A stretch of DNA of 64,000 bases from Ignavibacteria bacterium (lineage in GTDB: Bacteria; Bacteroidota; Ignavibacteria; Kapaibacteriales; Kapaibacteriaceae), in contig CP054181.1 in NCBI GenBank assembly GCA_015709655.1, positions 1,360,207 through 1,424,206 of the forward strand. Reading direction: 5' to 3'. Below, piece after piece: positions 37,590 through 46,521 of this stretch. The stretch's first letter is position 1; each line of letters starts with the position of its first letter. The notes below the pieces were generated by a model, which was not told where the DNA came from, did not search any database, and was given only the letters and a program-made list of their open reading frames with translations. The position numbers were made by a program, and so were the translations under genes.

Positions 37590-38060
37590 ACAGTCTCGTT
37601 TTTTACGAAGTCATGTCACCCGAGCGGGCTGGAGTTGCCACAAGACTATGTACCCTTACCAACGGGAGCTAGCACCATTCCGATCCTTGGCAACCTGGTA
37701 TTGAGTGATCTTGACGCTTCCCTCCTTGAGGTTGCGCGCGAACATGGACTGCACTATAGCCGTTATGTCGACGACATTACATTTTCCGGAACATCCGACT
37801 TCTGTGATGGACTGCCAGCTCATATTCTCAAACTTGTCAGCTCTCATGGGTACGTCCCTCACTTGCGAAAGACACGGTACGAAATCGGCATCCATGAGGT
37901 CACAGGGGTTAAGATCAAAAGGCATAGACTGTCGCCGACCAATAGCCAGCGGAAACGCTTATCGGCCAAGAAGAAGGAAACTCAAGATGAGAATGCGGAT
38001 AGCGTAGCTGGTATGAAGCAGTATATGCAACGAGTTGGTGTGCTGAATAAACGCAAGTGA
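37590..38060 (+). pseudogene. Retron-like reverse transcriptase, C-terminal fragment
   Basis: The readable part starts at LPTGASTIPILGNLVLSDLD (RT motif 4 region), then HYSRYVDDITFSG with the catalytic YVDD box, and HEVTGVKIKRHRLSPTN (motif 7-like). This ordering matches retron and related bacterial RTs. About the first 150-180 residues, with the first catalytic Asp, are missing; upstream is the IS256 fragment. No room is left for a normal msr-msd. It may be the relic of a retron or another RT-based defence locus. Confidence 0.7.
37601..37611 (+). repeat. 11-bp direct repeat, copy 1
   Basis: TTTTACGAAGT here is repeated exactly at 38140-38150, immediately at the 3' end of tRNA-Phe. The pair brackets the reverse transcriptase remnant and the tRNA terminator. 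It could mark integration ends; a chance match is not excluded. Confidence 0.4.
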
Positions 38061-38097
38061 CACCCTCCAAAATGTCCCCCAGAATGTCCCCCACAAA

Positions 38098-38136
38098 CAC
38101 AAAGCCCCTTGCAAGTCGTTACTTACAAGGAGCTTA
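38098..38136 (-). terminator. Terminator of tRNA-Phe
   Basis: A 15-bp stem (38102-38116 with 38121-38135, loop of 4) lies just downstream of the tRNA on the minus strand. The only two mismatches are G-U wobbles in the minus-strand RNA, which then ends in GGGGCTTTGTGTTT. One arm is the AGCCCCTT motif. Confidence 0.75.
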
Positions 38137-38139
38137 GCA

Positions 38140-38149
38140 TTTTACGAAG

Positions 38150-38150
<1 letters not shown>
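38140..38150 (+). repeat. 11-bp direct repeat, copy 2 (at the tRNA 3' end)
   Basis: Exact copy of TTTTACGAAGT at 37601-37611. Its last base is the tRNA discriminator position. Confidence 0.4.
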
Positions 38151-38222
<72 letters not shown>

Positions 38223-38440
38223 AGTTGTAAGGTGCGAATATACGGTAAAACGCGGATTACTCAGGCTGGAAAATTGAATGCTTGCGAGAGGTGGGTATTA
38301 ACCAGTACGGGGCTTGTAAGAGCGTTAACCGGAAGTATAGTATTCCAGCCCCCTTAACCCAGCAAGTTTTGTGACAGAAGTCATAGATAATTAAAATGGT
38401 GAACCATATCTTGAATTGTATCCACTTTTACTGGTTTACT

Positions 38441-39217
38441 ATGCTACACTCTTTACACACCAAGAAGATTGCAGTTGCATTAATTGCTGCAATGACTGTT
38501 TTTTTCACCGGATGCGGTCTGCTGGATTCAGACAGTAATGACCCCAATCAAAAGCTGGGCGGCAATACAAAGTTGGACTATACCAACGTTGGTGATAAAT
38601 TTAGCGCATCGATAGATATTATTCCGTATCCACTAAATGAGCACATAAACGATAGTATCACTGTAACAAAAAATGAGAACGGTGATGTTACCATTTTGGT
38701 GCACTATACTTTTGATACAACGTTGGTGCGCGGTCTTGATACGTTACTTGGCACTCAGGATTTTTCCGAGGAGCTCCGGGCAAGTATTCGTAACTACTAC
38801 ATCAACAAATACGAAATCTCCGTCGATACATCGAATCCCGATAATATCAGAGTCTGGAAAGAGATCAAACTTCGCGCCACCAGCGATGGGATCCAGGAAT
38901 ATGTGTCAAGTAAGGGTAATACCTCCAAGCCGTTTACTGTAATTCGCTATAATGCAAATGTGGGCGACAAATACGAGTTTACAAATGCTGAGGGTGAGAA
39001 GCTCTTGCGGACAGTTGTGTACCACAGCACAACAGATGATTACGAAATGGCATTTTGGCGAATCAAGGTGTTCAAAACCGAAGAATATATGCAGAATGAC
39101 CCGATGATTAGTAAAATTACATACATTACCAACCACAAGTTTGGTTTGGTTGCGATAGAGATTGATACAAAGGACGGAAAGCACGTCCCGGTTACTATCT
39201 GGCCTCCAAATTTCTAG
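38441..39217 (+). CDS. Lipoprotein, unknown function
   Basis: 258 residues. The signal peptide KKIAVALIAAMTVFFTGC ends in a lipobox with Cys at about residue 26, followed by an Asp/Ser/Asn-rich linker. The rest is predicted beta-rich with no family recognised. ATG 38441 gives a standard lipoprotein signal; the longer start at 38396 does not. The 218 bp upstream hold the tRNA promoter region and one AGCCCCCTT motif (38347). Convergent with the next gene. Confidence 0.7.
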   Translation: MLHSLHTKKIAVALIAAMTVFFTGCGLLDSDSNDPNQKLGGNTKLDYTNVGDKFSASIDIIPYPLNEHINDSITVTKNENGDVTILVHYTFDTTLVRGLDTLLGTQDFSEELRASIRNYYINKYEISVDTSNPDNIRVWKEIKLRATSDGIQEYVSSKGNTSKPFTVIRYNANVGDKYEFTNAEGEKLLRTVVYHSTTDDYEMAFWRIKVFKTEEYMQNDPMISKITYITNHKFGLVAIEIDTKDGKHVPVTIWPPNF

Positions 39218-39226
39218 TAGTCAGGT

Positions 39227-40135
39227 CTACCAGGGAGTCCAGGCAAAACCAACTAACGGGAAAACCATTGGGCCGGGAACTAATGCAAGACCAAAGTCCA
39301 TCGCTACGGCTGTGTTAGCTTGCCGGAGTCCCATGTATAACATGGTATTCGATGGCTTCGATAAGTCACTGGCCCAAAGTTCTCCTACAAAGTGCAGATC
39401 GTGAAACTCAGGAAATCGAGTGTCTAAGCTTAATGCAGCTCCTATGCTTCCGGTTGCATATACCAGACCAAACGGATCGGTTAGTGTGCCGGCATGTATG
39501 GTATAGGTGTCTTCACCCGCTACCTTGCCAAACAGCATAGTGCTGGCCTGCGTTCGCTTACCGGTCCATGTTGCCACACCGTAGATATGCGCCATAAAGT
39601 TTACGTCGTTTAACCAGCCTACGTTTGCACCCAGGGCGTAAAACTGCCAGCCATCTTCAATAAGTCCATTTACACTCTTAGCAAGCGTGAACTTTGCATT
39701 AATTGCAGAAGCCTGATCAGATAAGGGCAAACCTGGGATTAACGACCTACCGGCTGTAATACTCACAACCTGACCGATACCCGCTCCTGCATACGGGAAA
39801 ACACCTTCCATCAGGCTTACAAAGTGGTCACCGGAAACGGGTATTGCCGTTGGCATAATGTAACCACGGTGACGGTGACGGTAATGCTTTTCCGTAGAGT
39901 TAATAACGTCAATTTCTTTAGCATACACCTTTGCTTGTCCTATGAGCGACGAGATCTTTACAAACGTGCCACTGGCATCACTGTCTATCATGCTAATTGT
40001 GCCGCTTAACATATCACCATTGACGAGTCTGATAACGTAGGTTTCATCGTCAAAAAACACCATCCTGCCCAACTCATCGTTGGTAAGAGCCAGGACGTAT
40101 GCCGGCATAAGGAAGATCAACAGTATCTTAGCCAT
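39227..40135 (-). CDS. Exported protein, possible outer-membrane protein
   Basis: About 302 residues with a signal peptide (KILLIFLMPAYVLALT). The N-terminal part looks like a small beta module (YVIRLVNGDMLSGTISMID) followed by a His-rich patch (KHYRHRHRGY); the rest has alternating hydrophobic strands ending in FPLVGFAWTPW, suggesting a barrel. Function unknown. ATG 40135 overlaps the rlmN stop by 8 bp, so the two are probably translated together. Confidence 0.65.
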   Translation of the reverse strand: MAKILLIFLMPAYVLALTNDELGRMVFFDDETYVIRLVNGDMLSGTISMIDSDASGTFVKISSLIGQAKVYAKEIDVINSTEKHYRHRHRGYIMPTAIPVSGDHFVSLMEGVFPYAGAGIGQVVSITAGRSLIPGLPLSDQASAINAKFTLAKSVNGLIEDGWQFYALGANVGWLNDVNFMAHIYGVATWTGKRTQASTMLFGKVAGEDTYTIHAGTLTDPFGLVYATGSIGAALSLDTRFPEFHDLHFVGELWASDLSKPSNTMLYMGLRQANTAVAMDFGLALVPGPMVFPLVGFAWTPW

Positions 40136-41225
40136 CACTCAGTGCCAATTGTCCGCAAGCCGCATCAATGTCCTTGCCCGAGGAGCTGCGGACAAGTACA
40201 TGCACGTCTTCAGCGCGGAGTTTATCAATAAACCACTGAAACCGTTCTGGCGAAGCCGGTTGTAGTTCTGCTGCAAAACCATGTGGATGTGTAAAACCAA
40301 TATCATGAAACGGTATCAGGTTCACCTTGGTTGGGAGTCTTCGCGCCAGCCGGCCAAGCCTGCGGGCATCATGAATGCTGTCGTTTAGTCCTGTAAAGAC
40401 AATATACTCGTATGTAATACTCTTCCTGGTAGTTTTAAAATAGTAATCAACGGCTTCCATCAACACATCCAGTGGCCATTTCCGGGCAATCGGCATGAGT
40501 TGGGAGCGTACCTCCTGGGTAGTCGCATGCAAGCTAATTGCCAATTTTACTATCTGTTTTTCATCTGCCATCCGGGCTATCCCGGGCACTACTCCGGCAG
40601 TACTGATTGTGGTTCTTCGGGGTGCAACCATGGTCGTCCGTTGGTCATTAAATATCCTGACGGCTTTCATGACTTCAGTGTAGTTATTAAGAGGCTCGCC
40701 CATACCCATAAAAACGATGTTGGTAATAGGCTTCTGGCTATGTTTCTGCGCCTGCAGGAACTGGTCAACGATCTCGCCGGCGGTAAGGTTGCGTGTTAGC
40801 TTCAGGGTAGCTGTTGCACAAAATGTACACCCCAGATTGCATCCCACCTGGGTGCTCACACACAGAGTTCTTCTGCGGGGATGTCCGTCAGCCTCGACCA
40901 ACTCACTTGGAATTAGTACACTCTCAATAACGGCTCCGTCCCAGAGCTTAAACAGGAATTTTGCAGTACCGTCTTCCGACTGTTGCAGCTTTTGTAGCCG
41001 CACGCTTTCTACTCTGGCCTCGGCCTGCAAAAAGCCCCGTAATTCTGCGGGCAGTGTGTGCATTGCCTCTATAGATTCTACCCGCCGGATATACAGGTCA
41101 TCGTAGATTTGGCGTGCTCTGAACTTCTTATGACCGCTGGTAGTGAGATATTCTTCTAACTCGGTAATGGTGAGACCTTTCAGTTCTCTTGGACCACGAA
41201 CAATATCCCGGCTGGCTTTCATCAT
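40128..41225 (-). CDS. rlmN: Dual-specificity 23S rRNA/tRNA m2A methyltransferase RlmN
   Basis: 365 residues, radical SAM enzyme methylating C2 of A2503 in 23S rRNA and A37 in some tRNAs. The cluster motif is CNLGCTFCAT; the second conserved Cys is in DIDAACGQLAL at the C-terminus; GMGEPLNNY and STAGVVPGI are family marks. ATG 41225 (MMKASRDIV) is chosen. It precedes the exported 39227 gene by overlap. Upstream 167 bp carry a 15-bp hairpin. Confidence 0.96.
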   Translation of the reverse strand: MMKASRDIVRGPRELKGLTITELEEYLTTSGHKKFRARQIYDDLYIRRVESIEAMHTLPAELRGFLQAEARVESVRLQKLQQSEDGTAKFLFKLWDGAVIESVLIPSELVEADGHPRRRTLCVSTQVGCNLGCTFCATATLKLTRNLTAGEIVDQFLQAQKHSQKPITNIVFMGMGEPLNNYTEVMKAVRIFNDQRTTMVAPRRTTISTAGVVPGIARMADEKQIVKLAISLHATTQEVRSQLMPIARKWPLDVLMEAVDYYFKTTRKSITYEYIVFTGLNDSIHDARRLGRLARRLPTKVNLIPFHDIGFTHPHGFAAELQPASPERFQWFIDKLRAEDVHVLVRSSSGKDIDAACGQLALSDG

Positions 41226-41302
41226 TATGCAAAACTACAGTCTTAGCCAATTGCCATATCGTAGCTGATGCAACATTGCGAATAGATTGATTCCAAAATG
41301 CA

Positions 41303-41337
41303 AGTGCCGTTGTTTACCTAACGTAAACAACGGCACT
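41303..41337. terminator. Perfect 15-bp intergenic hairpin
   Basis: AGTGCCGTTGTTTAC (41303-41317) and its exact complement (41323-41337) with a 5-nt loop lie between the lipoprotein stop at 41393 and the rlmN start. It probably ends transcription of the lipoprotein gene, although the T tract that follows on the minus strand (TGCATTTT) is weak. An AGCCCCCT motif lies nearby at 41372. Confidence 0.6.
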
Positions 41338-41392
41338 CATATTTCGTGCTACATGCCTGATAGGTATGCCCAAGCCCCCTCAGATCTCAGCT

Positions 41393-42073
41393 CTACTTCC
41401 TGGGCGTACCCCTGCTTATCACTCTTGAGTTGAAAATACAGCTGTGAATTGTGAGGTAATCGCCTGCAAGGGTCGGGTTATTCAGATCAAAACCGGATGG
41501 TACTGGTTCCGACACTGAAGGCTTAAAAGCCATTGGCCACAGCGTACGTACCTTGCCGGTACAGTAACCCGATATACCTTGTATTGTTCCGTCATCGTTG
41601 AGGCGTACCTCTGTTAGGACGGTTGTTCCCTCAACGGGAAAATACTGCTGACCATTCTGTCGGATGATGGCTCCCTGGGTTACCCCCATATTAAAGAAAG
41701 CATTAACGTAGTTTATTGTTGTTGCTTCCCATTGATACGTGCCAGGCTTGGTTGGAATGCCATCCTTAAATCGTATGATAACGTCCGGATCATCATAGGG
41801 CGAAATAACGCTCTCATCAAAACGAGCTTCGTTATTGACTAACGAGTCAGCCATAAATGCAACATTCGTCATCCGTATTACGTCGCCCGACCAAATAGCA
41901 TCGGCTGACTTATCAAGCAACTCCGGTATTCCAAGGCTGCCAACTGTATATTTTACGTCCAACTCCTGTCCCGGATCAGGTCCGTTAGGTCCGGTAGCAC
42001 ATCCACCTGTAAAAAGCAGTAAACCTGTTAGTGCAACTATCAGGTATAAGTTCGAATATTTCTTTGTGGTCAT
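41393..42073 (-). CDS. Lipoprotein, unknown function
   Basis: 226 residues. Signal peptide LIVALTGLLLFTGGC gives a lipobox Cys near residue 25, then a Gly/Pro-rich linker. The mature part is beta-rich; I recognise no family. It lies 32 bp downstream of a barrel protein in the same direction, and the two may be a membrane pair. Confidence 0.68.
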   Translation of the reverse strand: MTTKKYSNLYLIVALTGLLLFTGGCATGPNGPDPGQELDVKYTVGSLGIPELLDKSADAIWSGDVIRMTNVAFMADSLVNNEARFDESVISPYDDPDVIIRFKDGIPTKPGTYQWEATTINYVNAFFNMGVTQGAIIRQNGQQYFPVEGTTVLTEVRLNDDGTIQGISGYCTGKVRTLWPMAFKPSVSEPVPSGFDLNNPTLAGDYLTIHSCIFNSRVISRGTPRK

Positions 42074-42104
42074 GATATTCTTTCTGAATAGTTACGGTTT
42101 ACTA

Positions 42105-42887
42105 TTAAAATGAAACATTAAATAAGTAGCTTACCCCAAGATGAATATCGGCCGGAACAAAATTGATTGTTTCGGCTGTTGCGTAACCACTGGGTCGGAG
42201 TCCTAAAGAAGTTGTAGGGTGACCATAAATATACTGATCATCATTGTAGATACCGGAAAACATGTAGCGGGCTGAAAGGTCCACTGTTAATTTACCCAGT
42301 TTGCTTTGCCACACCGGTATCGAGCTGCCAACACGGACGTCCATTATCATACTCTTAAAAAGCTCCCTGTCCACGGTGTACACATTATCGGAATTCTCCG
42401 GGTGCCAGCGTTTTCCCGACATCGGGAAGTTCAGACCGACGCCGATCAGGAATCCGCCAAAATTCACCTGGGGAGCAAGAGTGAAAAAGGTATTTCGCTC
42501 AATAAAATAGCCGGCCCAGTTCTTTTTGCCGTCATACATTTCATACGGCCGGGTTCGGGTACCATTTGTTGATACACCGATGTCAAGCTGACCTGCCAGA
42601 CTCGAACCTGCACCGAACGGAGCATAAATTGCACCGCCAAATGCCGGGAATGCCCAGAACTCCGGATTCACCTTACGTCCTTCAGCATTCTGGGTGGTAA
42701 TTCCTCCGCCGTAAAAACCAACTTTAACGCCAACACCAAGGGTGTATGGCTCGGTTACGGCTATGGCCGGTTCTTGTGATGCTACGGCGGTTTCATCCTG
42801 CATACCGTGAGCACTAGAGGCTTCCTGTGCAATAGCCAGGTAACTGCCATACAGAAAAATGAGTATTAAAGTAAGAGTTCGCACCAT
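42105..42887 (-). CDS. Outer-membrane beta-barrel protein
   Basis: About 260 residues: signal peptide (LTLILIFLYGSYLAIAQ), a polar linker, then amphipathic strands ending in VPADIHLGVSYLFNVSF with a C-terminal Phe, as barrels do. The layout resembles the barrel at 55679 (YLFNKD and [19 protein letters not shown] strands there, FGGFLIGVGLNFP here), so the two may be paralogues. ATG 42887 is chosen: GGAGG is just upstream and the signal peptide is clean. Confidence 0.7.
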   Translation of the reverse strand: MVRTLTLILIFLYGSYLAIAQEASSAHGMQDETAVASQEPAIAVTEPYTLGVGVKVGFYGGGITTQNAEGRKVNPEFWAFPAFGGAIYAPFGAGSSLAGQLDIGVSTNGTRTRPYEMYDGKKNWAGYFIERNTFFTLAPQVNFGGFLIGVGLNFPMSGKRWHPENSDNVYTVDRELFKSMIMDVRVGSSIPVWQSKLGKLTVDLSARYMFSGIYNDDQYIYGHPTTSLGLRPSGYATAETINFVPADIHLGVSYLFNVSF

Positions 42888-43042
42888 ATTCCTCCCTAAA
42901 ACAAAAACTCTACATAGATTGGTACGTAAAAGTAGCTTATAATTACGGAAATGCAACTACTGTCCGGACCAAAAAACGAAAAAAATGTAACGGAACAACA
43001 GAATGGGGGTTTTTGGTGGCAAAGCGACGTAATAAACAGACT

Positions 43043-43591
43043 ATGGCCTATGATCAACTCTCTGACGAGGAGGTGTTTGCTCTCGTTCAATCAGCGAACG
43101 ATCAGCTTGCATTTAAAACATTGTATGGTCGCTATAACAAAAGAATTTACGCATACTGTTTACGGGTACTGGGCAACAGAGAAGATGCAAACGATGTTTT
43201 TCAGATTATCGCAATGGCTATCTACGACAAACGGGACTCGTTTAAAGATGGGTCGTTCGTGGCATGGCTGTTTACGATCACCCGCAATACCTGCCTTAAG
43301 GCTGTTCGTAACCGGCGCACAACAACTGAACTCAACGAGGAAATTCATACCAAGCCTGACATCAGTTCTTTTAGTGACGACTTTATCCTCAAAGATTCAC
43401 TTCACCGGGCTGTTCAGTCATTACAGGATGAATTCCGCGAAGCTCTTGAACTTCGATACTTCGACGATCTTTCCTATGAACAAATTGCGGCATGCCTGGG
43501 TATTACGGAATCCCTTGCAAAGATTAGGGTGTTTCGGGCAAAAAAGCAAATTGCCAGTATCCTTGCTCCGATAATGGATGAACTAAAATGA
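43043..43591 (+). CDS. ECF sigma factor
   Basis: About 182 residues. Region 2 is seen in FKTLYGRYNKRIYAYCLRVLGNREDANDV and FVAWLFTITRNTCLKAVR; region 4 in LRYFDDLSYEQIAACLGITESLAKIRVFRAKK. No other domains, so it is an extracytoplasmic-function sigma factor. ATG 43043 gives the usual N-terminus; TTG 43013 is possible. Its stop overlaps the next gene's start by 4 bp (ATGA), as is usual for sigma/anti-sigma pairs. Divergent from the barrel gene across about 155 bp. Confidence 0.92.
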   Translation: MAYDQLSDEEVFALVQSANDQLAFKTLYGRYNKRIYAYCLRVLGNREDANDVFQIIAMAIYDKRDSFKDGSFVAWLFTITRNTCLKAVRNRRTTTELNEEIHTKPDISSFSDDFILKDSLHRAVQSLQDEFREALELRYFDDLSYEQIAACLGITESLAKIRVFRAKKQIASILAPIMDELK

Positions 43592-44517
43592 CACACGAAG
43601 AACTATTAGCCGGCTACTTAGAAAACTCACTGTCTGCTCAGCAGCTACAAGAGCTGCAGGCTGTTCTGGCTGCAGATCCGGTTCTGGCTGCTGAAATTGC
43701 AAGGTTGCAAAAATTAGAAAGTATCCTGGCAGAGGCTCAGATATATTCCCCAGCACCTGCTGAAGTAATTGCGGAGGCTGAAACCTCGGTTATCAACAAG
43801 ATGAACGTCACACCAGGTAGCAGGCCTTTTGTACAAAGGGGCTTGGGTAGCTGGATATTATGGGGTGCCGCTGTTATCGTGTTGGTACTTCTTGGTGTTG
43901 GTTTGGCATTGGTTACGGGAAATGACAGTGCTCAACCGGTACGAACTGATAATGTACTGTCTCTGCAGGACCATCCGGAAACCAAGGTGCTTCCTGACAA
44001 TGCAGAAGCCCCGCTGCCTGCCAATCAGATACATACTCAAAAGGAACAACGTCCTGACCAGATGAAGGTCAGGGAGCACGTTAATGCAGTACGGCCCGAT
44101 AACGATCAGGTTCAATCGCAGGTAACCAATCATAAAAACGATACCGAGACGTCGCTTGGTTTGGATGCTAACCAGCCAACATCGGCTCTCAGCCAGCTGA
44201 TTTCGGAATATCAGCGATGCCTGCAACAAGGTCAGGAAATCAGATGCGCTCAACTTGCACTTGCAATTGGCAGACAGTACCGCAAGAATGGCGATGTTGC
44301 AAATGCACTTCACTACCTGGAAACGGCCCTCTCTCAGGCTGAGTCCGCTAAAACTGTTCAGCAACAGATTCAAATTCTTACTGAACTAGCCCTAACCAAC
44401 ATTGGCGCAGGTAACTCAGAGTCAGCGCAGACCTTCCTCTCCAAGGCCATCAGCCTTGCCGAGTCGAAAGGATTGCCTGCAACTCAACAAAAAGAACTGC
44501 TAAAGTCACTTGAATAG
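43588..44517 (+). CDS. Probable anti-sigma factor with C-terminal TPR region
   Basis: 309 residues. The N-terminus (LAGYLENSLSAQQLQELQAVLAADP) resembles zinc-free anti-sigma domains; one transmembrane helix (ILWGAAVIVLVLLGVGLALV) near residue 90; a polar, disordered linker; and TPR-like helices at the end (LALAIGRQYRKNGDVANALHYLETAL). Position and overlap with the sigma gene suggest that it holds the sigma factor at the membrane, with the TPR part outside as sensor. The anti-sigma call is inferred mainly from context. Confidence 0.72.
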   Translation: MTHEELLAGYLENSLSAQQLQELQAVLAADPVLAAEIARLQKLESILAEAQIYSPAPAEVIAEAETSVINKMNVTPGSRPFVQRGLGSWILWGAAVIVLVLLGVGLALVTGNDSAQPVRTDNVLSLQDHPETKVLPDNAEAPLPANQIHTQKEQRPDQMKVREHVNAVRPDNDQVQSQVTNHKNDTETSLGLDANQPTSALSQLISEYQRCLQQGQEIRCAQLALAIGRQYRKNGDVANALHYLETALSQAESAKTVQQQIQILTELALTNIGAGNSESAQTFLSKAISLAESKGLPATQQKELLKSLE

Positions 44518-44539
44518 ACGTTGTCCTACAGGTACTTTT

Positions 44540-46513
44540 TTAGTTACCGGTAATGTACTCTATGCCTTGGTCATAGAGAAATTCTTCCGGCTTGAATAAG
44601 CCGGTTTTATACCATGGCTTTTCTTGATGAAACGATACGGGTGCAGTATTCTGATCCTGTCGCAAACGCTTTGCAGACTGGTATCCGTGTATCACGATAC
44701 TGTCAGCGACGGGATAGCTGTTTAAAACCGTTCCCATAAATGGGTTTATATTCTGGCCAGCGGATAGAATAAGTATTCTAACCTGATTCTGTATTGATGG
44801 ATCAGGGTTGGCCACTTCTCCGAGGACGGTGACGATGCCAGGCTCTGTTTGCCGTATCGTGCCGTCAGCATCCTCAACCTGTAACCATACCCGAATGGGT
44901 TGCAGTGATGTGATGGAGGCTAATTTGGACCGGTTCATATCCCATTCGATAACCAACGGTACGTCACCCTCGCCACGGCGGAAGAACAGTGTGTCACCAT
45001 TCATTTCAATCCGAACCAACCATTGTGTAATCCCTGCTTCTGACATTACTTCGGGATGGATCAGAAGGCCGGGGAGTGTTCGCTCTGTTACCGTATCGAT
45101 AACTTCAATCGGCTTCATCAGTTTGCCGGTACTGTCGGTAAGCACTACGTACGAAACAGTGTCATACTCAGCCCCTTTAGTATCAATGGTAATCCGTGAA
45201 GCTGCAATACCAAAGGTTTCCGTCAGATAGTGCTTTATCGTCCTACATCTTTCAAGGGCGTGATGGGCATCGTCAGAAAAGTGGCTTCGAAGCCATACCG
45301 TTGTACCCGGATTTCTATCCATCCTGCTGCCAATGATGTTTAGGATATCGTAGTGCCAGTGAACAGTGTCGGAGAAACGATAACGGTCCGGGAGGATCCC
45401 GGATTGGTGTAATGATAACTTTCTATAACGATCAGGAATCTGAGTTTGCCTGTCGCCAAATACTACTGCCGGAATCACAGGCACAATACGCATACGCCTG
45501 ATCGTGCGTGTTGTTAGCCTTGCATCAGATGCCATTGTACCGTCAACCTCCCTAAACTCAATTTTAAATGAAGCCGATAATATTGAAGGGGGCTTGGGTT
45601 TGAGCAGGTGGTATTGTTCACGTATGGTAACCGTAATAGGATCGGTTCCATGAGTTTCGGTACGCTCTGCCAATACAAGGCTGTCTGAACGCACCACGTG
45701 ACTTAACATCACTACTGTGTCGCGAACATAGGTGGTATCAATTGGCTTGGTATCCAGGCGATCAGGGCTATGCCATGCAAAAACAGCCTGAATACCGGGT
45801 TGGAATGTGTTCATCATGGCAGTAGTATGCCATCCGGTAACGGCTTCTATGTTGATCCGTCCGCCAAGAAGGAGTGTTCCTTCCTTATTTACCGGCCATA
45901 GTGCCTGTATGCCCGCATGTACCCCGGGAACAACCAGGGCGGATCTCACCATTGGTCCGCTGCCTGTGGTCTGCTCCATTGAACCATCTACAAAGCGAAG
46001 ACCGGCAGGATTGGTGAAGTGCATTGTTTGTGTATAGTGGGTAGCAATTGGAATAAAAAGTGGAATTCCTGCTACCACACTCCAAACAGGGCTAAGTGGT
46101 ATTCTGATGGTTGGTTCTATTCTAAGCACACTGAACTCTGCATTGAGAAAATGTCCTAACTCAGCGGGTCTTATCTGACCCTCAGGTGTTGCAATTACAG
46201 TTTGTTCAGATGCACTATACGATTGCTGTATGGTGCTGTAGCCAACATGAAGCCCCGGTGCAAGCCCCCCAAATTCGTTTAGCATAACATCAGCACCAAT
46301 GGTAAATTCAGGTAATACCGTCGGGGGTCCCGGTTTAAACAGTACCGGAAGCGGTGGACTTCCCAGGTCGGGAACGGAAGTAAAGCTTTGCATAGGAAAT
46401 ACGACCACACCTCCTACTCCGCCGTACAACTGCAGCGGGTCATTGGCAAGGGCCTGAAGCATGCAAAGTATGTGCAGAATGCATGTGGTGAGTAGTACTA
46501 CGGGTTTTTGCAC
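44540..46513 (-). CDS. Outer-membrane barrel with OmpA-like region
   Basis: 657 residues from GTG 46513. Signal peptide, then a barrel-like N-terminal half (LGGRINIEAVTGWHTTAMM). The middle (SGILPDRYRFSDTVHWHYDILNIIGSRM, then TVWLRSHFSDD and LTETFGIAASRITIDTKG) resembles OmpA/MotB peptidoglycan-binding domains that appear to recur at the C-terminus (VRILILSAGQNINPFM). It probably links the outer membrane to the wall. It follows the 46522 gene by 8 bp and contains two AGCCCCYT motifs. Confidence 0.72.
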   Translation of the reverse strand: MQKPVVLLTTCILHILCMLQALANDPLQLYGGVGGVVVFPMQSFTSVPDLGSPPLPVLFKPGPPTVLPEFTIGADVMLNEFGGLAPGLHVGYSTIQQSYSASEQTVIATPEGQIRPAELGHFLNAEFSVLRIEPTIRIPLSPVWSVVAGIPLFIPIATHYTQTMHFTNPAGLRFVDGSMEQTTGSGPMVRSALVVPGVHAGIQALWPVNKEGTLLLGGRINIEAVTGWHTTAMMNTFQPGIQAVFAWHSPDRLDTKPIDTTYVRDTVVMLSHVVRSDSLVLAERTETHGTDPITVTIREQYHLLKPKPPSILSASFKIEFREVDGTMASDARLTTRTIRRMRIVPVIPAVVFGDRQTQIPDRYRKLSLHQSGILPDRYRFSDTVHWHYDILNIIGSRMDRNPGTTVWLRSHFSDDAHHALERCRTIKHYLTETFGIAASRITIDTKGAEYDTVSYVVLTDSTGKLMKPIEVIDTVTERTLPGLLIHPEVMSEAGITQWLVRIEMNGDTLFFRRGEGDVPLVIEWDMNRSKLASITSLQPIRVWLQVEDADGTIRQTEPGIVTVLGEVANPDPSIQNQVRILILSAGQNINPFMGTVLNSYPVADSIVIHGYQSAKRLRQDQNTAPVSFHQEKPWYKTGLFKPEEFLYDQGIEYITGN

Positions 46514-46521
46514 CCACGAAT

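Noticed and set aside
37590..38060. Functional retron
   Set aside because: The first half of the RT with its catalytic Asp is missing and there is no space for an msr-msd RNA upstream.
42951..43574. 207-residue plus-strand frame
   Set aside because: It overlaps the ECF sigma gene in another frame; only the sigma frame has family motifs.
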